Part shown: positions 1-8,492 of the stretch, in pieces
Position numbering within the stretch: the first letter of the stretch is position 1
Layout of the letters: every line of letters starts with the position of its first letter
Assembly (NCBI GenBank): GCA_020721485.1
Contig: DYMR01000045.1
Coordinates: 1-8,492 of the forward strand
From: Halothiobacillus neapolitanus
GTDB lineage: Bacteria > Pseudomonadota > Gammaproteobacteria > Halothiobacillales > Halothiobacillaceae
Length of the DNA stretch: 8,492 nt
Reading direction: 5' to 3'
Program-made: the position numbers and the translations under genes
The notes under the pieces: model-generated
Database searches by the model: none
Seen by the model: the letters and a program-made list of their open reading frames with translations, nothing else
Told to the model about the DNA's origin: nothing

Positions 1-625
1 CCCGCAGGGTTTCGGCGGTCGCCACGAACGGGGCATCAATTAATTCGCCGGGACTGTGGTCAATCAAATCGCTGACCGTGGCCGCCGTCATTTCTAAATG
101 GAATTGCAATCCCACGGCGCGGCCACCGGGCAGGATGAACCCTTGATTCACGCAGGCGGCGCTGGAACCCAAGGCTTCCGCGCCGTCGGGCAGGCTGAAG
201 GTTTCGCCATGCCAATGGAACACGCGGGTTTCCTCCGCCGCTTGAGGCCAGATGCGTTGCGCCGCCGCCTGCCACCGCAGCGGCCACCAGCCGATTTCCG
301 GCTGCGGGTTTTTGACCACCGATGCACCCGATTGCTCGGCAATGAGTTGCCCGCCCAGGCAGATGCCCAACATCGGCACACCCGCCGCCAGCGCCGCGCG
401 AATATAGGCTTTTTCGGTCGCCAGCCACGGCAATTGCGCGGTATCGTGCACGCTCATCGGCCCGCCCAGCACGATCAATAAATCCACCGTGCGCACCGGC
501 GGCGGCGGGATCGGTTCGGCAGAAAACTGCTCGACCGTGGTAATCACCGCCGATCGTTGTGCCAACCACGGCGCCAACGCACCCAAACCTTCGAACGATT
601 CGTGTTGAAATACCACCACATTCAT
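1..625 (-). other. GMP-synthase-like glutamine amidotransferase domain, possibly also translated separately
   Basis: This is the C-terminal half of the fusion, counted here from its own Met at 625. It has the class I (triad) amidotransferase layout. The oxyanion-loop region VLGGPMSV is at 52-59. The nucleophile Cys89 sits in GICLGGQ. A WHGE motif is at 138-141, and LQFHLE at 173-178 supplies His176 and Glu178. The FHWHGE segment and the WHGE spacing fit the stand-alone GMP-synthase-like family (the YfeJ type), which hydrolyses glutamine or processes gamma-glutamyl compounds; most members have no proven substrate. Those proteins are usually about 230-240 residues, so roughly 25-35 C-terminal residues should lie beyond the window. 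All three catalytic residues are present, so the domain looks active. Confidence 0.85.
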
Positions 626-1408
626 GGGGAGAGCCTCCTCGGGGTTGAACGGGGCAGCCGACGGGTCTGCCCAGCGGGGATAGACAAACAAATCAAACTG
701 CCCGGCCGGAATCAGCGCCGCTTCGTCCACACCGGGCACCGCGAAGGCCAGACTGAGCAACCGCCCGCCGACGGGCAGCTCTCGCCCGGCCTTGCGCCAC
801 ACGCGCAGCATCGGTTCTGGGGATAAAAAGGCAAATACGCGATCGAAATCCGACCAATCGGCCGACCAAAAATCGCCGTAGCGAATCGTGCAGTTGGGCA
901 GCCGACGGCAGCGCCAGCGGGCAATGAGCCACAGTACCGGCGCGCTTTCGATGCCAACGAATTGGCCCTCGGGCAGCGCCCGCGCGAGCCGCCACAACAG
1001 GCGCCCATCGCCACAGCCAATGTCCAGCAACCGCCGCGCGCCCTGACTCTGCATTTCGTCGATCAGCCGTTGCGCCACCAGTGCATCGGCGCGATACAGC
1101 GGAATGCGGGTAAAAATCGCGTTCCACTGCACGGCGAGCAAGACCAGCGCGACCATCAGCAGCAACCAAGGATTCAGACTGAGCGACAACACCCCGGCCA
1201 AGGGCAGAAACAGCAGCACGGGGCGCCACCACGCGGGCAAAAACCGCCAACCGACTCCCATGGCGCAGGCGCCGACGATCAATGCCAACACCCACAGCGG
1301 AATCGCCGGAGCACCGGCGCGTTGCGCCAGATACAGCCCGCCGACCCCCAACACGCCGCCCAACAGCAAGGCGATCAGCACGACGGCGAATTGCAGCAGG
1401 CGGGACAT
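1..1408 (-). CDS. Membrane-anchored SAM methyltransferase fused in frame to a class I glutamine amidotransferase (partial, C-terminus beyond left edge)
   Basis: I read every codon from the ATG at 1408 down to base 2 and found no stop, so the visible part is one frame of 469 codons. Residues 1-97 hold about four hydrophobic segments (roughly 5-27, 35-54, 63-78, 79-97), which suggests a membrane anchor. Residues 127-135 (LLDIGCGDG) are a class I methyltransferase motif I. Glu154 in VGIE is the likely acidic residue that binds the SAM ribose. Residues 188-200 (FDRVFAFLSPEPM) look like the motif IV region. The order IPLY, then DIGCGDG, then FLSPEPM recalls the FAM173-like lysine methyltransferases; this is resemblance from memory, not a search. 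Residues 262-469 form a GMP-synthase-like amidotransferase domain with Cys350, His437 and Glu439. The start is fixed: the motB stop TAA lies in the same frame five codons upstream, with no ATG between. The gap to motB is only 12 nt, which suggests co-transcription. The substrates of both halves are unknown. Confidence 0.82.
   Translation of the reverse strand, partial: MSRLLQFAVVLIALLLGGVLGVGGLYLAQRAGAPAIPLWVLALIVGACAMGVGWRFLPAWWRPVLLFLPLAGVLSLSLNPWLLLMVALVLLAVQWNAIFTRIPLYRADALVAQRLIDEMQSQGARRLLDIGCGDGRLLWRLARALPEGQFVGIESAPVLWLIARWRCRRLPNCTIRYGDFWSADWSDFDRVFAFLSPEPMLRVWRKAGRELPVGGRLLSLAFAVPGVDEAALIPAGQFDLFVYPRWADPSAAPFNPEEALPMNVVVFQHESFEGLGALAPWLAQRSAVITTVEQFSAEPIPPPPVRTVDLLIVLGGPMSVHDTAQLPWLATEKAYIRAALAAGVPMLGICLGGQLIAEQSGASVVKNPQPEIGWWPLRWQAAAQRIWPQAAEETRVFHWHGETFSLPDGAEALGSSAACVNQGFILPGGRAVGLQFHLEMTAATVSDLIDHSPGELIDAPFVATAETLR
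634..639 (-). promoter_or_regulatory. Internal AGGAGG ribosome-binding site before the amidotransferase domain
   Basis: The minus strand reads AGGAGG at 639-634, followed by 8 nt and then ATG at 625-623, which is nearly ideal for translation initiation. In the long frame the same bases encode Glu-Glu-Ala-Leu-Pro before Met262. The match could be a coincidence of coding sequence, or a relic or active start of a once separate amidotransferase gene. It is a stronger site than the one before the methyltransferase ATG at 1408. Confidence 0.5.
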
Positions 1409-1420
1409 GGGTTGCGCCGG

Positions 1421-2536
1421 TTAGGGCTGGGTGGCGGGCACGGGCGCCTTCAAATCACCCGGATTGGTGATGATGCCGGTGATGCCGTTGATGGTGGCAA
1501 TGGGCGCAGCGGGCGCAGCGGGCGGCGGCGCGGCGGCGGGCACAGCGGATTCTGTCGTCGCAGCCGGGGGCGGAATCGACCCGGCAGCCGCAGGCGCCGT
1601 GCTGCCTGAATCAGCGGGCGCGGCAGGCATGGCACCGCCGGTCGCGGGATCAAAATCCTGCGGATGCAGCACCCGTTCGGCGGCGCTGTCGTTCATCACA
1701 ATGATCGAAATGCGCCGGTTGCGCGGATCCGCCGGGTCTTGCGGAATCAGCGGCAGGGCGTCCGCCATGCCCACCACGCGCAGCAGTTTTTTCTCGTCAT
1801 AACCGTCCGTCACCAGCTCGCGCCGCGCGGCGTTGGCACGATCTGCCGAAAGCTCCCAGTTGGTGCGGTCTTGCCCTGGGAATGGAATGGAATCGGTGTG
1901 CCCGACAATGCTCAGCCGGTTGGGCAGCTTGTCGATGACCGGCGCCAATTTTTTCAAAATCTCCGCCGCATACGGCTCCAGTTTGCTGGAGCTGACCTTG
2001 AACATGGGGCGGTTGGCCTGATCGATGATTTGGATGCGCAGGCCGTCGCGCGTCATATCGAGCTTGATTTGGTCTTTGTAGGCCTTGAGCTGCGGATCGA
2101 CATTAATCAGCGATTCCAGCTCTTGTTTGAGGTTTTCGATGCGCTTTTTATCGGCTTCTTCGATTTTCTTGCGCGCTTCGGCCTCGGTCATTTTTTTCTG
2201 ATCGATTTCGATCTTGACCGGCGGCTCGCTGCCGTTTTTGACCTGCCCTTGCTGCTTGGTGAGGTCATCGCCGCCGCCATTAATCAAACTCACCGACATC
2301 CCCGCGCTGGGGCCGCCTTCGAGCGTGACTTTGACCGGATTGCTGAAGTAATTGGCGATGCCTTTGAGCTTGACCTCGCCCACCGAGCCAAGCAGCCACA
2401 TGAGCAGGAAGAACGCCATCATCGCGGTCACAAAATCGGCATACGCGATTTTCCAAGCACCGCCATGATGGCCGCCGTGCCCTTTGTTGACCTTTTTGAT
2501 GATGATCGGCTTAGCCTGATCCGGTTGTTCCGCCAT
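1421..2536 (-). CDS. motB: Flagellar motor stator protein MotB
   Basis: MotB pairs with MotA to form the proton channel of the flagellar stator and anchors it to peptidoglycan. The 371-residue product has the typical family start: a basic, His/Gly-rich N-terminus, then WKIAYADF and one membrane helix (about 31-52). Asp34 in AYAD corresponds to the proton-carrying Asp32 of E. coli. A charged segment (about 113-145) is probably the helical periplasmic linker. An OmpA-like peptidoglycan-binding domain spans about 160-283, with GHTDSIPF at 212-219, LSADRANAAR at 229-238 and NRRISIIV at 273-280. Beyond it lies an Ala/Pro-rich tail of about 75 residues (about 297-371); E. coli MotB, at 308 residues, has only a short one. 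The gene starts 21 nt after motA, with only a weak GGAA-like site ahead, so translation is probably coupled to motA. Identification is secure; MotB rather than PomB is inferred from the MotA partner. Confidence 0.96.
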   Translation of the reverse strand: MAEQPDQAKPIIIKKVNKGHGGHHGGAWKIAYADFVTAMMAFFLLMWLLGSVGEVKLKGIANYFSNPVKVTLEGGPSAGMSVSLINGGGDDLTKQQGQVKNGSEPPVKIEIDQKKMTEAEARKKIEEADKKRIENLKQELESLINVDPQLKAYKDQIKLDMTRDGLRIQIIDQANRPMFKVSSSKLEPYAAEILKKLAPVIDKLPNRLSIVGHTDSIPFPGQDRTNWELSADRANAARRELVTDGYDEKKLLRVVGMADALPLIPQDPADPRNRRISIIVMNDSAAERVLHPQDFDPATGGAMPAAPADSGSTAPAAAGSIPPPAATTESAVPAAAPPPAAPAAPIATINGITGIITNPGDLKAPVPATQP

Positions 2537-2557
2537 GATGCGCTGCGTCGTTCCGGG

Positions 2558-3409
2558 TTATTTTTTCTTCAAAAACTCTTCGAGTTCTTGAAAGCTGGGG
2601 CGATCGGCCGAGAACAGCACTTTGCGGCCAAATTCGGCGGCCACTTGCGGCGGATAGCCATTCATGAACGCGATCATCGCCGCTTTGATGCTTTGGTAAT
2701 ACTTGGTCGAATCGTTGACTTTGTGCTCGATGTTGGCCGAAATTGGCGCCACCAAACCATACGAAACCAAAATACCGAGGAAGGTACCAACGAGCGCGGC
2801 CGCGATCAGCCCGCCCAGTACCGCCGGCGGCTCCGCCACGGATTCCATGGTGTGCACCACGCCCAGCACCGCCGCCACGATACCGAAGGCCGGCAAGCCA
2901 TCGGCGATTTTGGCGATATTGGTCGCGGGCAACGAGGCTTCTTGGTGGTGGGTTTCAATGTCGATGTCCATGAGGTTGTCGATCTGATGAACATCCAGCG
3001 TGCTCGACACCATCAAGCGCAGATAATCGGTAATAAAGTCCACCGCATGGTGATCGCCCATCACCTTGGGCGCTTCCTTGAACAGCGCGCTGGAATGCGG
3101 GTCTTCAATGTCCTCTTCAATCGCCATCAAGCCCTCTTTACGGGCGCGGGTGAAGATGTGATACAGCAGCGCGAGCGTTTCCATGTACAACGCTTTGTTG
3201 TATTTCGACCCCTTCATCGCAGTTTTGAAACCGCCGAGCGTCGCCTTCATGGTTTTGCCGGAATTACCCGCCACGAAGGCCGCAATCGCGGCACCCAAAA
3301 TGATGAGGTATTCAACCGGCTGCACCAGAACGATCAAATGACCGCCGGCGACGGCAAACCCGCCGAGCACCGCGCCAAACAGCAACACCCAACCAATGAT
3401 CACATTCAT
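2558..3409 (-). CDS. motA: Flagellar motor stator protein MotA
   Basis: MotA is the multi-pass inner-membrane stator subunit. With MotB it conducts protons and pushes on FliG to turn the flagellum. The product has 283 residues, close to the 295 of E. coli MotA and longer than sodium-type PomA. Hydrophobic segments are at about 3-20, 32-49, 172-190 and 198-220, with a cytoplasmic loop between the second and third. Functional residues known from E. coli occur at the same numbers: Arg90 and Glu98 in the FliG-contacting loop, Pro173 in GLPAFG, and Pro222 in VAPIS. AAGG-type ribosome-binding sequence lies at 3419-3424, 9 nt before the ATG. The C-terminus is rich in Lys and Glu and ends in KKK. The gene follows pepN by 47 nt and leads into motB. 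No other flagellar or chemotaxis gene is in the window. Confidence 0.97.
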   Translation of the reverse strand: MNVIIGWVLLFGAVLGGFAVAGGHLIVLVQPVEYLIILGAAIAAFVAGNSGKTMKATLGGFKTAMKGSKYNKALYMETLALLYHIFTRARKEGLMAIEEDIEDPHSSALFKEAPKVMGDHHAVDFITDYLRLMVSSTLDVHQIDNLMDIDIETHHQEASLPATNIAKIADGLPAFGIVAAVLGVVHTMESVAEPPAVLGGLIAAALVGTFLGILVSYGLVAPISANIEHKVNDSTKYYQSIKAAMIAFMNGYPPQVAAEFGRKVLFSADRPSFQELEEFLKKK

Positions 3410-3418
3410 ACGCGCGTG

Positions 3419-3424
3419 TTCCTT
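3419..3424 (-). promoter_or_regulatory. Ribosome-binding site of motA
   Basis: The minus strand reads AAGGAA, ending 9 nt before the motA ATG at 3409. It supports the chosen start, which also gives the usual MotA opening (MNVIIGWVLLFG). Confidence 0.65.
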
Positions 3425-3445
3425 GTCACAAAGAGCGCCAACCCG

Positions 3446-3472
3446 TCACCGACATATTACCCCAATGCTTTG
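3446..3472 (-). promoter_or_regulatory. Weak sigma-28 (FliA)-like promoter candidate for motA
   Basis: On the minus strand, CAAAGCAT (3472-3465) and GTCGGTGA (3453-3446) are separated by exactly 11 nt. The enterobacterial FliA consensus is TAAAGTTT-N11-GCCGATAA, so each half matches at 5 of 8 positions. The position is right for motA: a start near 3440 would give a leader of about 30 nt. The element overlaps the end of pepN. The match is imperfect in the conserved CGAT core, so it may be chance. Confidence 0.25.
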
Positions 3473-6081
3473 CCGGTAATTTCTGCCAAATCCGATGAGC
3501 ATTCAGGCCGGTCGTGAATCGCCTGCAACGCGGCACGCATCAAGGCGGCGCGCCCACCATCGAACCGGCGCCAGGTATTGAATACCGAGGCCATCCGCGC
3601 GGCAATTTGCGGATTCATCGCATCCAGCTCGATGATGCGATCGGCAAACCACCGGTAGCTTTCGCCATCCGCCGCATGGAAATGCAGCAAGTTGCCGCGA
3701 GAAAAACTGCCCAACAGCGCCCGCACCCGATTCGGGTTTTTGAAAGAAAACGCAGGGTGCGCCATCAGGTGCTGCACCCGCGCCAGGGCGTTGCCATCGG
3801 TGCGTTGCGCTTGCAACGCGAACCACTTATCCATCACCAGCGGATCATGCCGCCAGCGCGTTTCAAATGCCTGCATTTTTTCTTCGAAACGCGCGCCGCC
3901 GGCCACGCTCAGCGCCAACAAGGCGTTGAACGATTCAGTCATGTTATTGGCCTCGTCGAACTGTTGCGTCGCCAGTTGATGCCACGCCGGTTCGCCCAAC
4001 GCACACAGATAACTCAACACCTGCCGTCGCAGCGCCCGTTGACCCGCCGCCCGACCATCGAAACGGTAGTCCCCGCTGATGGCTTGATTGCGATACACCA
4101 AGTGCAAGGACGACGCCCAAGCGTTCGCCAGTTGTTCGCGCAGGCGCTGGCGCTCGCGGTGAATCCACACCACCGGCGTTTCGGTGTTGAATTGATCGGC
4201 CAGATAGCTTTCCGTCGGCAGCGCGATGCATTCGGCGACGAACATCGGGTCTTCGTGCGCCTCGTGCAGCAGGGCGCCAAAAGCGGAAGACAGCCCATCC
4301 GGCAGGGCATCCGTACCCAGCTTGCCCATATCCGCCGCGTGCCGAATCCGCTCGATCAGGGTGTGCTGAATCAGGCGCAAAAACGCATCCCAGCGGTTGA
4401 AGGCATCGGTATCGGCGCGGCTGAGCACCGCCAATTGCTCCGGTGTGTAGGGATATTCAACCTGCACCGGCGCGGTAAAGCCCCGATTCAGCGAAGGCAC
4501 CAGCGGGAATTTCACCGCCGGAATCGACCAATCCACCGTTTGCTCCAACGCATTCAGCACCAAGGTATGTTCGGCCACGCCGTCGAGCAGCACCGGCGCG
4601 CCGGCGGCATCGAACACCGCGACGCGAAACGGCAACATGAACGGTTCGATGGCGTGATGCCCCGGCAAGGATTGCCGCAAAGTCAGCCGATAGCGACCCT
4701 CGGTTTGCGTATCCGACACCGTCATCACCGGCGTGCCCGCGACATCGTACCAGCGGCGGAAGGGCTGCAAGTTCAGCCCGGACACCTCCGCCATGCAGCC
4801 AAAAAAGTCCTCGATCGTGACGGCTTGACCATCAAAGCGGGAGAAGTACAAATCCGTGCCTTCGCGGAATTTTTCCGCACCGAGCAGATTGCGCTGCATC
4901 CGCACCACTTCGGCGCCTTTGTTGTAGACGGTAGATGTGTAGAAGTTATTGATTTCTCGATAAGATTTTGGCTGAACCGGATGCTTTTGCGGCCCCGCAT
5001 CTTCGGCAAACTGGAATTGGCGCAGCACATTCACATCGCCGATGCGTTTGACCGCGCGCGAGCCCATATCCGCCGAAAATTCCTGATCCCGGAATACGGT
5101 AAACCCTTCTTTGAGCGACAACTGAAACCAATCGCGGCAAGTCACGCGGTTGCCCGACCAATTATGGAAATACTCATGCGCCACCACCGATTCAATGCCG
5201 GCATAATCGGCGTCGGTGGCGGTATCTGGCCGCGCGAGAATGTAGCGGGAATTGAAGATATTCAACCCCTTATTCTCCATCGCGCCCATGTTGAAATCAT
5301 CCACCGCCACAATGTTGAACACTTCCAGATCGTATTCGCGGCCATACACCACCTCATCCCAGCGCATCGAGCGCTTGAGTGAGTCCATGGCATGCGCGCA
5401 ACGGTCGAGGTTGTGGGCTTCAACATAAATCGCCAAATCGACCCGTTTGCCGGTCATCGTGACGAACTCATCGCGCACCGCCACCAATTTGCCCGCCACC
5501 AGGGCGAACAGGTACGAGGGTTTCGGGTGCGGATCGACCCAGCGCGCCATGTGCCGGCCACCGGGCAAGGTTTCCGCACTGACCGGATTGCCGTTGGCGA
5601 GCAGCACGGGGTATTGCTCGGCATCGGCGATCAGCGTGACGGTGTAGCGCGCCAACACATCGGGCCGATCAATGAAATAGGTGATGCGGCGGAAGCCTTC
5701 GGGTTCGCATTGAGTGCAAAAATTGCCCGAAGACACATACAAGCCTTCCAGCGCGGTATTCGCCGCCGGATCCAAGCTGTTGTCGATTTGCACTACAGCG
5801 GTATCGCCCGCCAGCGGCAGCGTGAGGGTGGATTCATCCAACACATAGTGCGCGGCGGTGAGCGCATGGCCATCCACCGACACCCCGCGCAGGGTCAACC
5901 CCTCGCCCACCAGCACCAAGGGGCGATCATGCGTGCCCTGACGCCGCACCTGAAGCACGGAGCGCACCTGCGTGGCGTTCGGCACCAAATCGAACACCAA
6001 ATCCACCCGATCAATCAAAAAATCCGGCGCTTGGTATTCCGCCAAGTGAATCTCAACCGGGGCTTGGCGTGTCGCACTCAT
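3457..6081 (-). CDS. pepN: Aminopeptidase N (M1 family zinc metallopeptidase)
   Basis: PepN is a cytosolic zinc exopeptidase that removes N-terminal residues during late protein turnover. The 874-residue product matches the 870 of E. coli PepN. The N-terminal beta domain (about 1-190) carries FCTQCEPEGF at 121-130, with Glu126 equivalent to E. coli Glu121. The thermolysin-like catalytic domain (about 190-445) has GAMEN at 266-270, the zinc motif HEYFH at 302-306 and the third ligand Glu325 in KEG. Tyr386 in TVYNKGAE is equivalent to the transition-state Tyr381. These residues keep a constant +5 offset from E. coli numbering. A beta-sandwich linker and an alpha-helical C-terminal domain (about 550-874) complete the usual four-domain plan. 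The start at 6081 is the only ATG after an in-frame TGA at 6087-6085, although the ribosome-binding site there is poor. I see no clear terminator before motA, so read-through into the stator genes is possible. Confidence 0.97.
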   Translation of the reverse strand: MSATRQAPVEIHLAEYQAPDFLIDRVDLVFDLVPNATQVRSVLQVRRQGTHDRPLVLVGEGLTLRGVSVDGHALTAAHYVLDESTLTLPLAGDTAVVQIDNSLDPAANTALEGLYVSSGNFCTQCEPEGFRRITYFIDRPDVLARYTVTLIADAEQYPVLLANGNPVSAETLPGGRHMARWVDPHPKPSYLFALVAGKLVAVRDEFVTMTGKRVDLAIYVEAHNLDRCAHAMDSLKRSMRWDEVVYGREYDLEVFNIVAVDDFNMGAMENKGLNIFNSRYILARPDTATDADYAGIESVVAHEYFHNWSGNRVTCRDWFQLSLKEGFTVFRDQEFSADMGSRAVKRIGDVNVLRQFQFAEDAGPQKHPVQPKSYREINNFYTSTVYNKGAEVVRMQRNLLGAEKFREGTDLYFSRFDGQAVTIEDFFGCMAEVSGLNLQPFRRWYDVAGTPVMTVSDTQTEGRYRLTLRQSLPGHHAIEPFMLPFRVAVFDAAGAPVLLDGVAEHTLVLNALEQTVDWSIPAVKFPLVPSLNRGFTAPVQVEYPYTPEQLAVLSRADTDAFNRWDAFLRLIQHTLIERIRHAADMGKLGTDALPDGLSSAFGALLHEAHEDPMFVAECIALPTESYLADQFNTETPVVWIHRERQRLREQLANAWASSLHLVYRNQAISGDYRFDGRAAGQRALRRQVLSYLCALGEPAWHQLATQQFDEANNMTESFNALLALSVAGGARFEEKMQAFETRWRHDPLVMDKWFALQAQRTDGNALARVQHLMAHPAFSFKNPNRVRALLGSFSRGNLLHFHAADGESYRWFADRIIELDAMNPQIAARMASVFNTWRRFDGGRAALMRAALQAIHDRPECSSDLAEITGKALG

Positions 6082-6103
6082 AACTCATCGCATCCATCAG
6101 GTA

Positions 6104-6122
6104 GGGTGAACTCAGTATACCC
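6104..6122. repeat. Imperfect 19-bp dyad over the pepN -10 region
   Basis: The plus strand has GGGTGAAC (6104-6111), three bases, then GTATACCC (6115-6122). The arms pair at 6 of 8 positions around 6113. The dyad covers the TATACT hexamer proposed for pepN and lies in the short divergent region, where an operator would be expected. No known regulator motif is recognised, and chance is not excluded. Confidence 0.25.
6114..6119 (-). promoter_or_regulatory. Putative -10 element of the pepN promoter
   Basis: The minus strand reads TATACT, one base from the TATAAT consensus, about 33 nt before the pepN ATG. Transcription would start near 6107 and leave a leader of about 25 nt. No convincing TTGACA-like -35 is found at 16-18 nt spacing, so the site would be weak or activator-dependent. 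Confidence 0.4.
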
Positions 6123-6153
6123 GTGGGACTGCATGGCGTGCGCAGGCTTGGGG

Positions 6154-6159
6154 CATAAT
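6154..6159 (+). promoter_or_regulatory. Putative -10 element of the rdgC promoter
   Basis: CATAAT on the plus strand matches TATAAT at 5 of 6 positions, 22 nt before the rdgC ATG. Transcription would begin near 6166, just upstream of the GAGGAG ribosome-binding site. No good -35 hexamer is visible at standard spacing. Confidence 0.35.
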
Positions 6160-6170
6160 GCGGCGATCAC

Positions 6171-6176
6171 GAGGAG
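6171..6176 (+). promoter_or_regulatory. Ribosome-binding site that fixes the rdgC start
   Basis: GAGGAG lies 5 nt before the ATG at 6182. This favours 6182 over the in-frame ATG at 6158, which would place this element inside the coding region and add eight residues (MRRSRGVP) not expected in RdgC. Confidence 0.7.
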
Positions 6177-6181
6177 TACCC

Positions 6182-8492
<2,311 letters not shown>

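Noticed and set aside
60..569. A 169-codon minus-strand open frame in the amidotransferase region
   Set aside because: The neighbouring frame holds the Cys-His-Glu catalytic motifs. This one is a Gly/Arg-rich shadow.
693..1295. A 200-codon minus-strand open frame within the methyltransferase region, in another frame
   Set aside because: The frame starting at 1408 carries the hydrophobic segments and the DIGCGDG motif; this one is Arg/Ala-rich without a domain.
1502..1550. GC-rich near-repeats (GGGCGCAGC units) that could suggest a repeat array
   Set aside because: Too short and irregular for a CRISPR or structured repeat. They are explained by codons for the Ala/Pro tail of MotB.
2558..2600. 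A run of T at the end of motA that could be a terminator
   Set aside because: The run encodes the Lys-rich C-terminus of MotA, and no stable hairpin precedes it on the coding strand.
1664..3517. A 617-codon plus-strand open frame antisense to motB and motA
   Set aside because: It is a shadow of two unmistakable genes. Its translation is full of Arg, His, Gln and Phe with no family motif, as expected from the reverse strand of GC-rich coding DNA.
3514..5382. A 622-codon plus-strand open frame antisense to pepN, overlapping the previous one by 4 bases (GTGA)
   Set aside because: The overlap looks like coupled genes, but the product is Arg/Gln/His-rich and motif-free, and it lies opposite the conserved HEXXH and GAMEN region of PepN. 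The overlap is a coincidence.

Overview
The window is a dense piece of bacterial chromosome, GC-rich, with almost no non-coding DNA. It suggests a motile, Gram-negative beta- or gammaproteobacterium. RdgC is essentially confined to those two classes. The MotA/MotB pair is of the proton-driven proteobacterial type, and both the PepN aminopeptidase and the PurB lyase are close to the Escherichia coli forms. I cannot name the genus from sequence alone. I see no mobile element, CRISPR array, tRNA or rRNA.

Layout. Positions 1-6081 are all on the minus strand. In transcription order they hold pepN (6081-3457), motA (3409-2558), motB (2536-1421) and a long open frame that starts at 1408 and runs off the left edge. 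Gaps are 47, 21 and 12 nt, so a pepN-motA-motB-fusion transcript is plausible. A weak flagellar-type (sigma-28-like) promoter candidate lies just before motA. A divergent intergenic region (6082-6181) separates this block from the plus-strand pair rdgC (6182-7066) and purB (7113-8492), 46 nt apart. purB ends exactly on the last base of the window.

Functions. MotA and MotB form the stator that drives the flagellar motor. PepN is a cytosolic zinc aminopeptidase, RdgC is a DNA-binding protein that modulates RecA, and PurB acts twice in purine synthesis.

The unusual item is the last gene of the minus-strand block. Codon by codon, the frame is open from the ATG at 1408 to the window edge, with no stop between a membrane-anchored SAM-dependent methyltransferase (residues 1-261) and a class I glutamine amidotransferase of the GMP-synthase-like type (from residue 262). 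Residue 262 is a Met with an AGGAGG 8 nt upstream, so the second half may also be made as a separate protein. The methyltransferase half resembles the FAM173-like lysine methyltransferases, some of which modify subunits of membrane machines. It directly follows the stator genes, which makes this the best candidate for something undescribed here.
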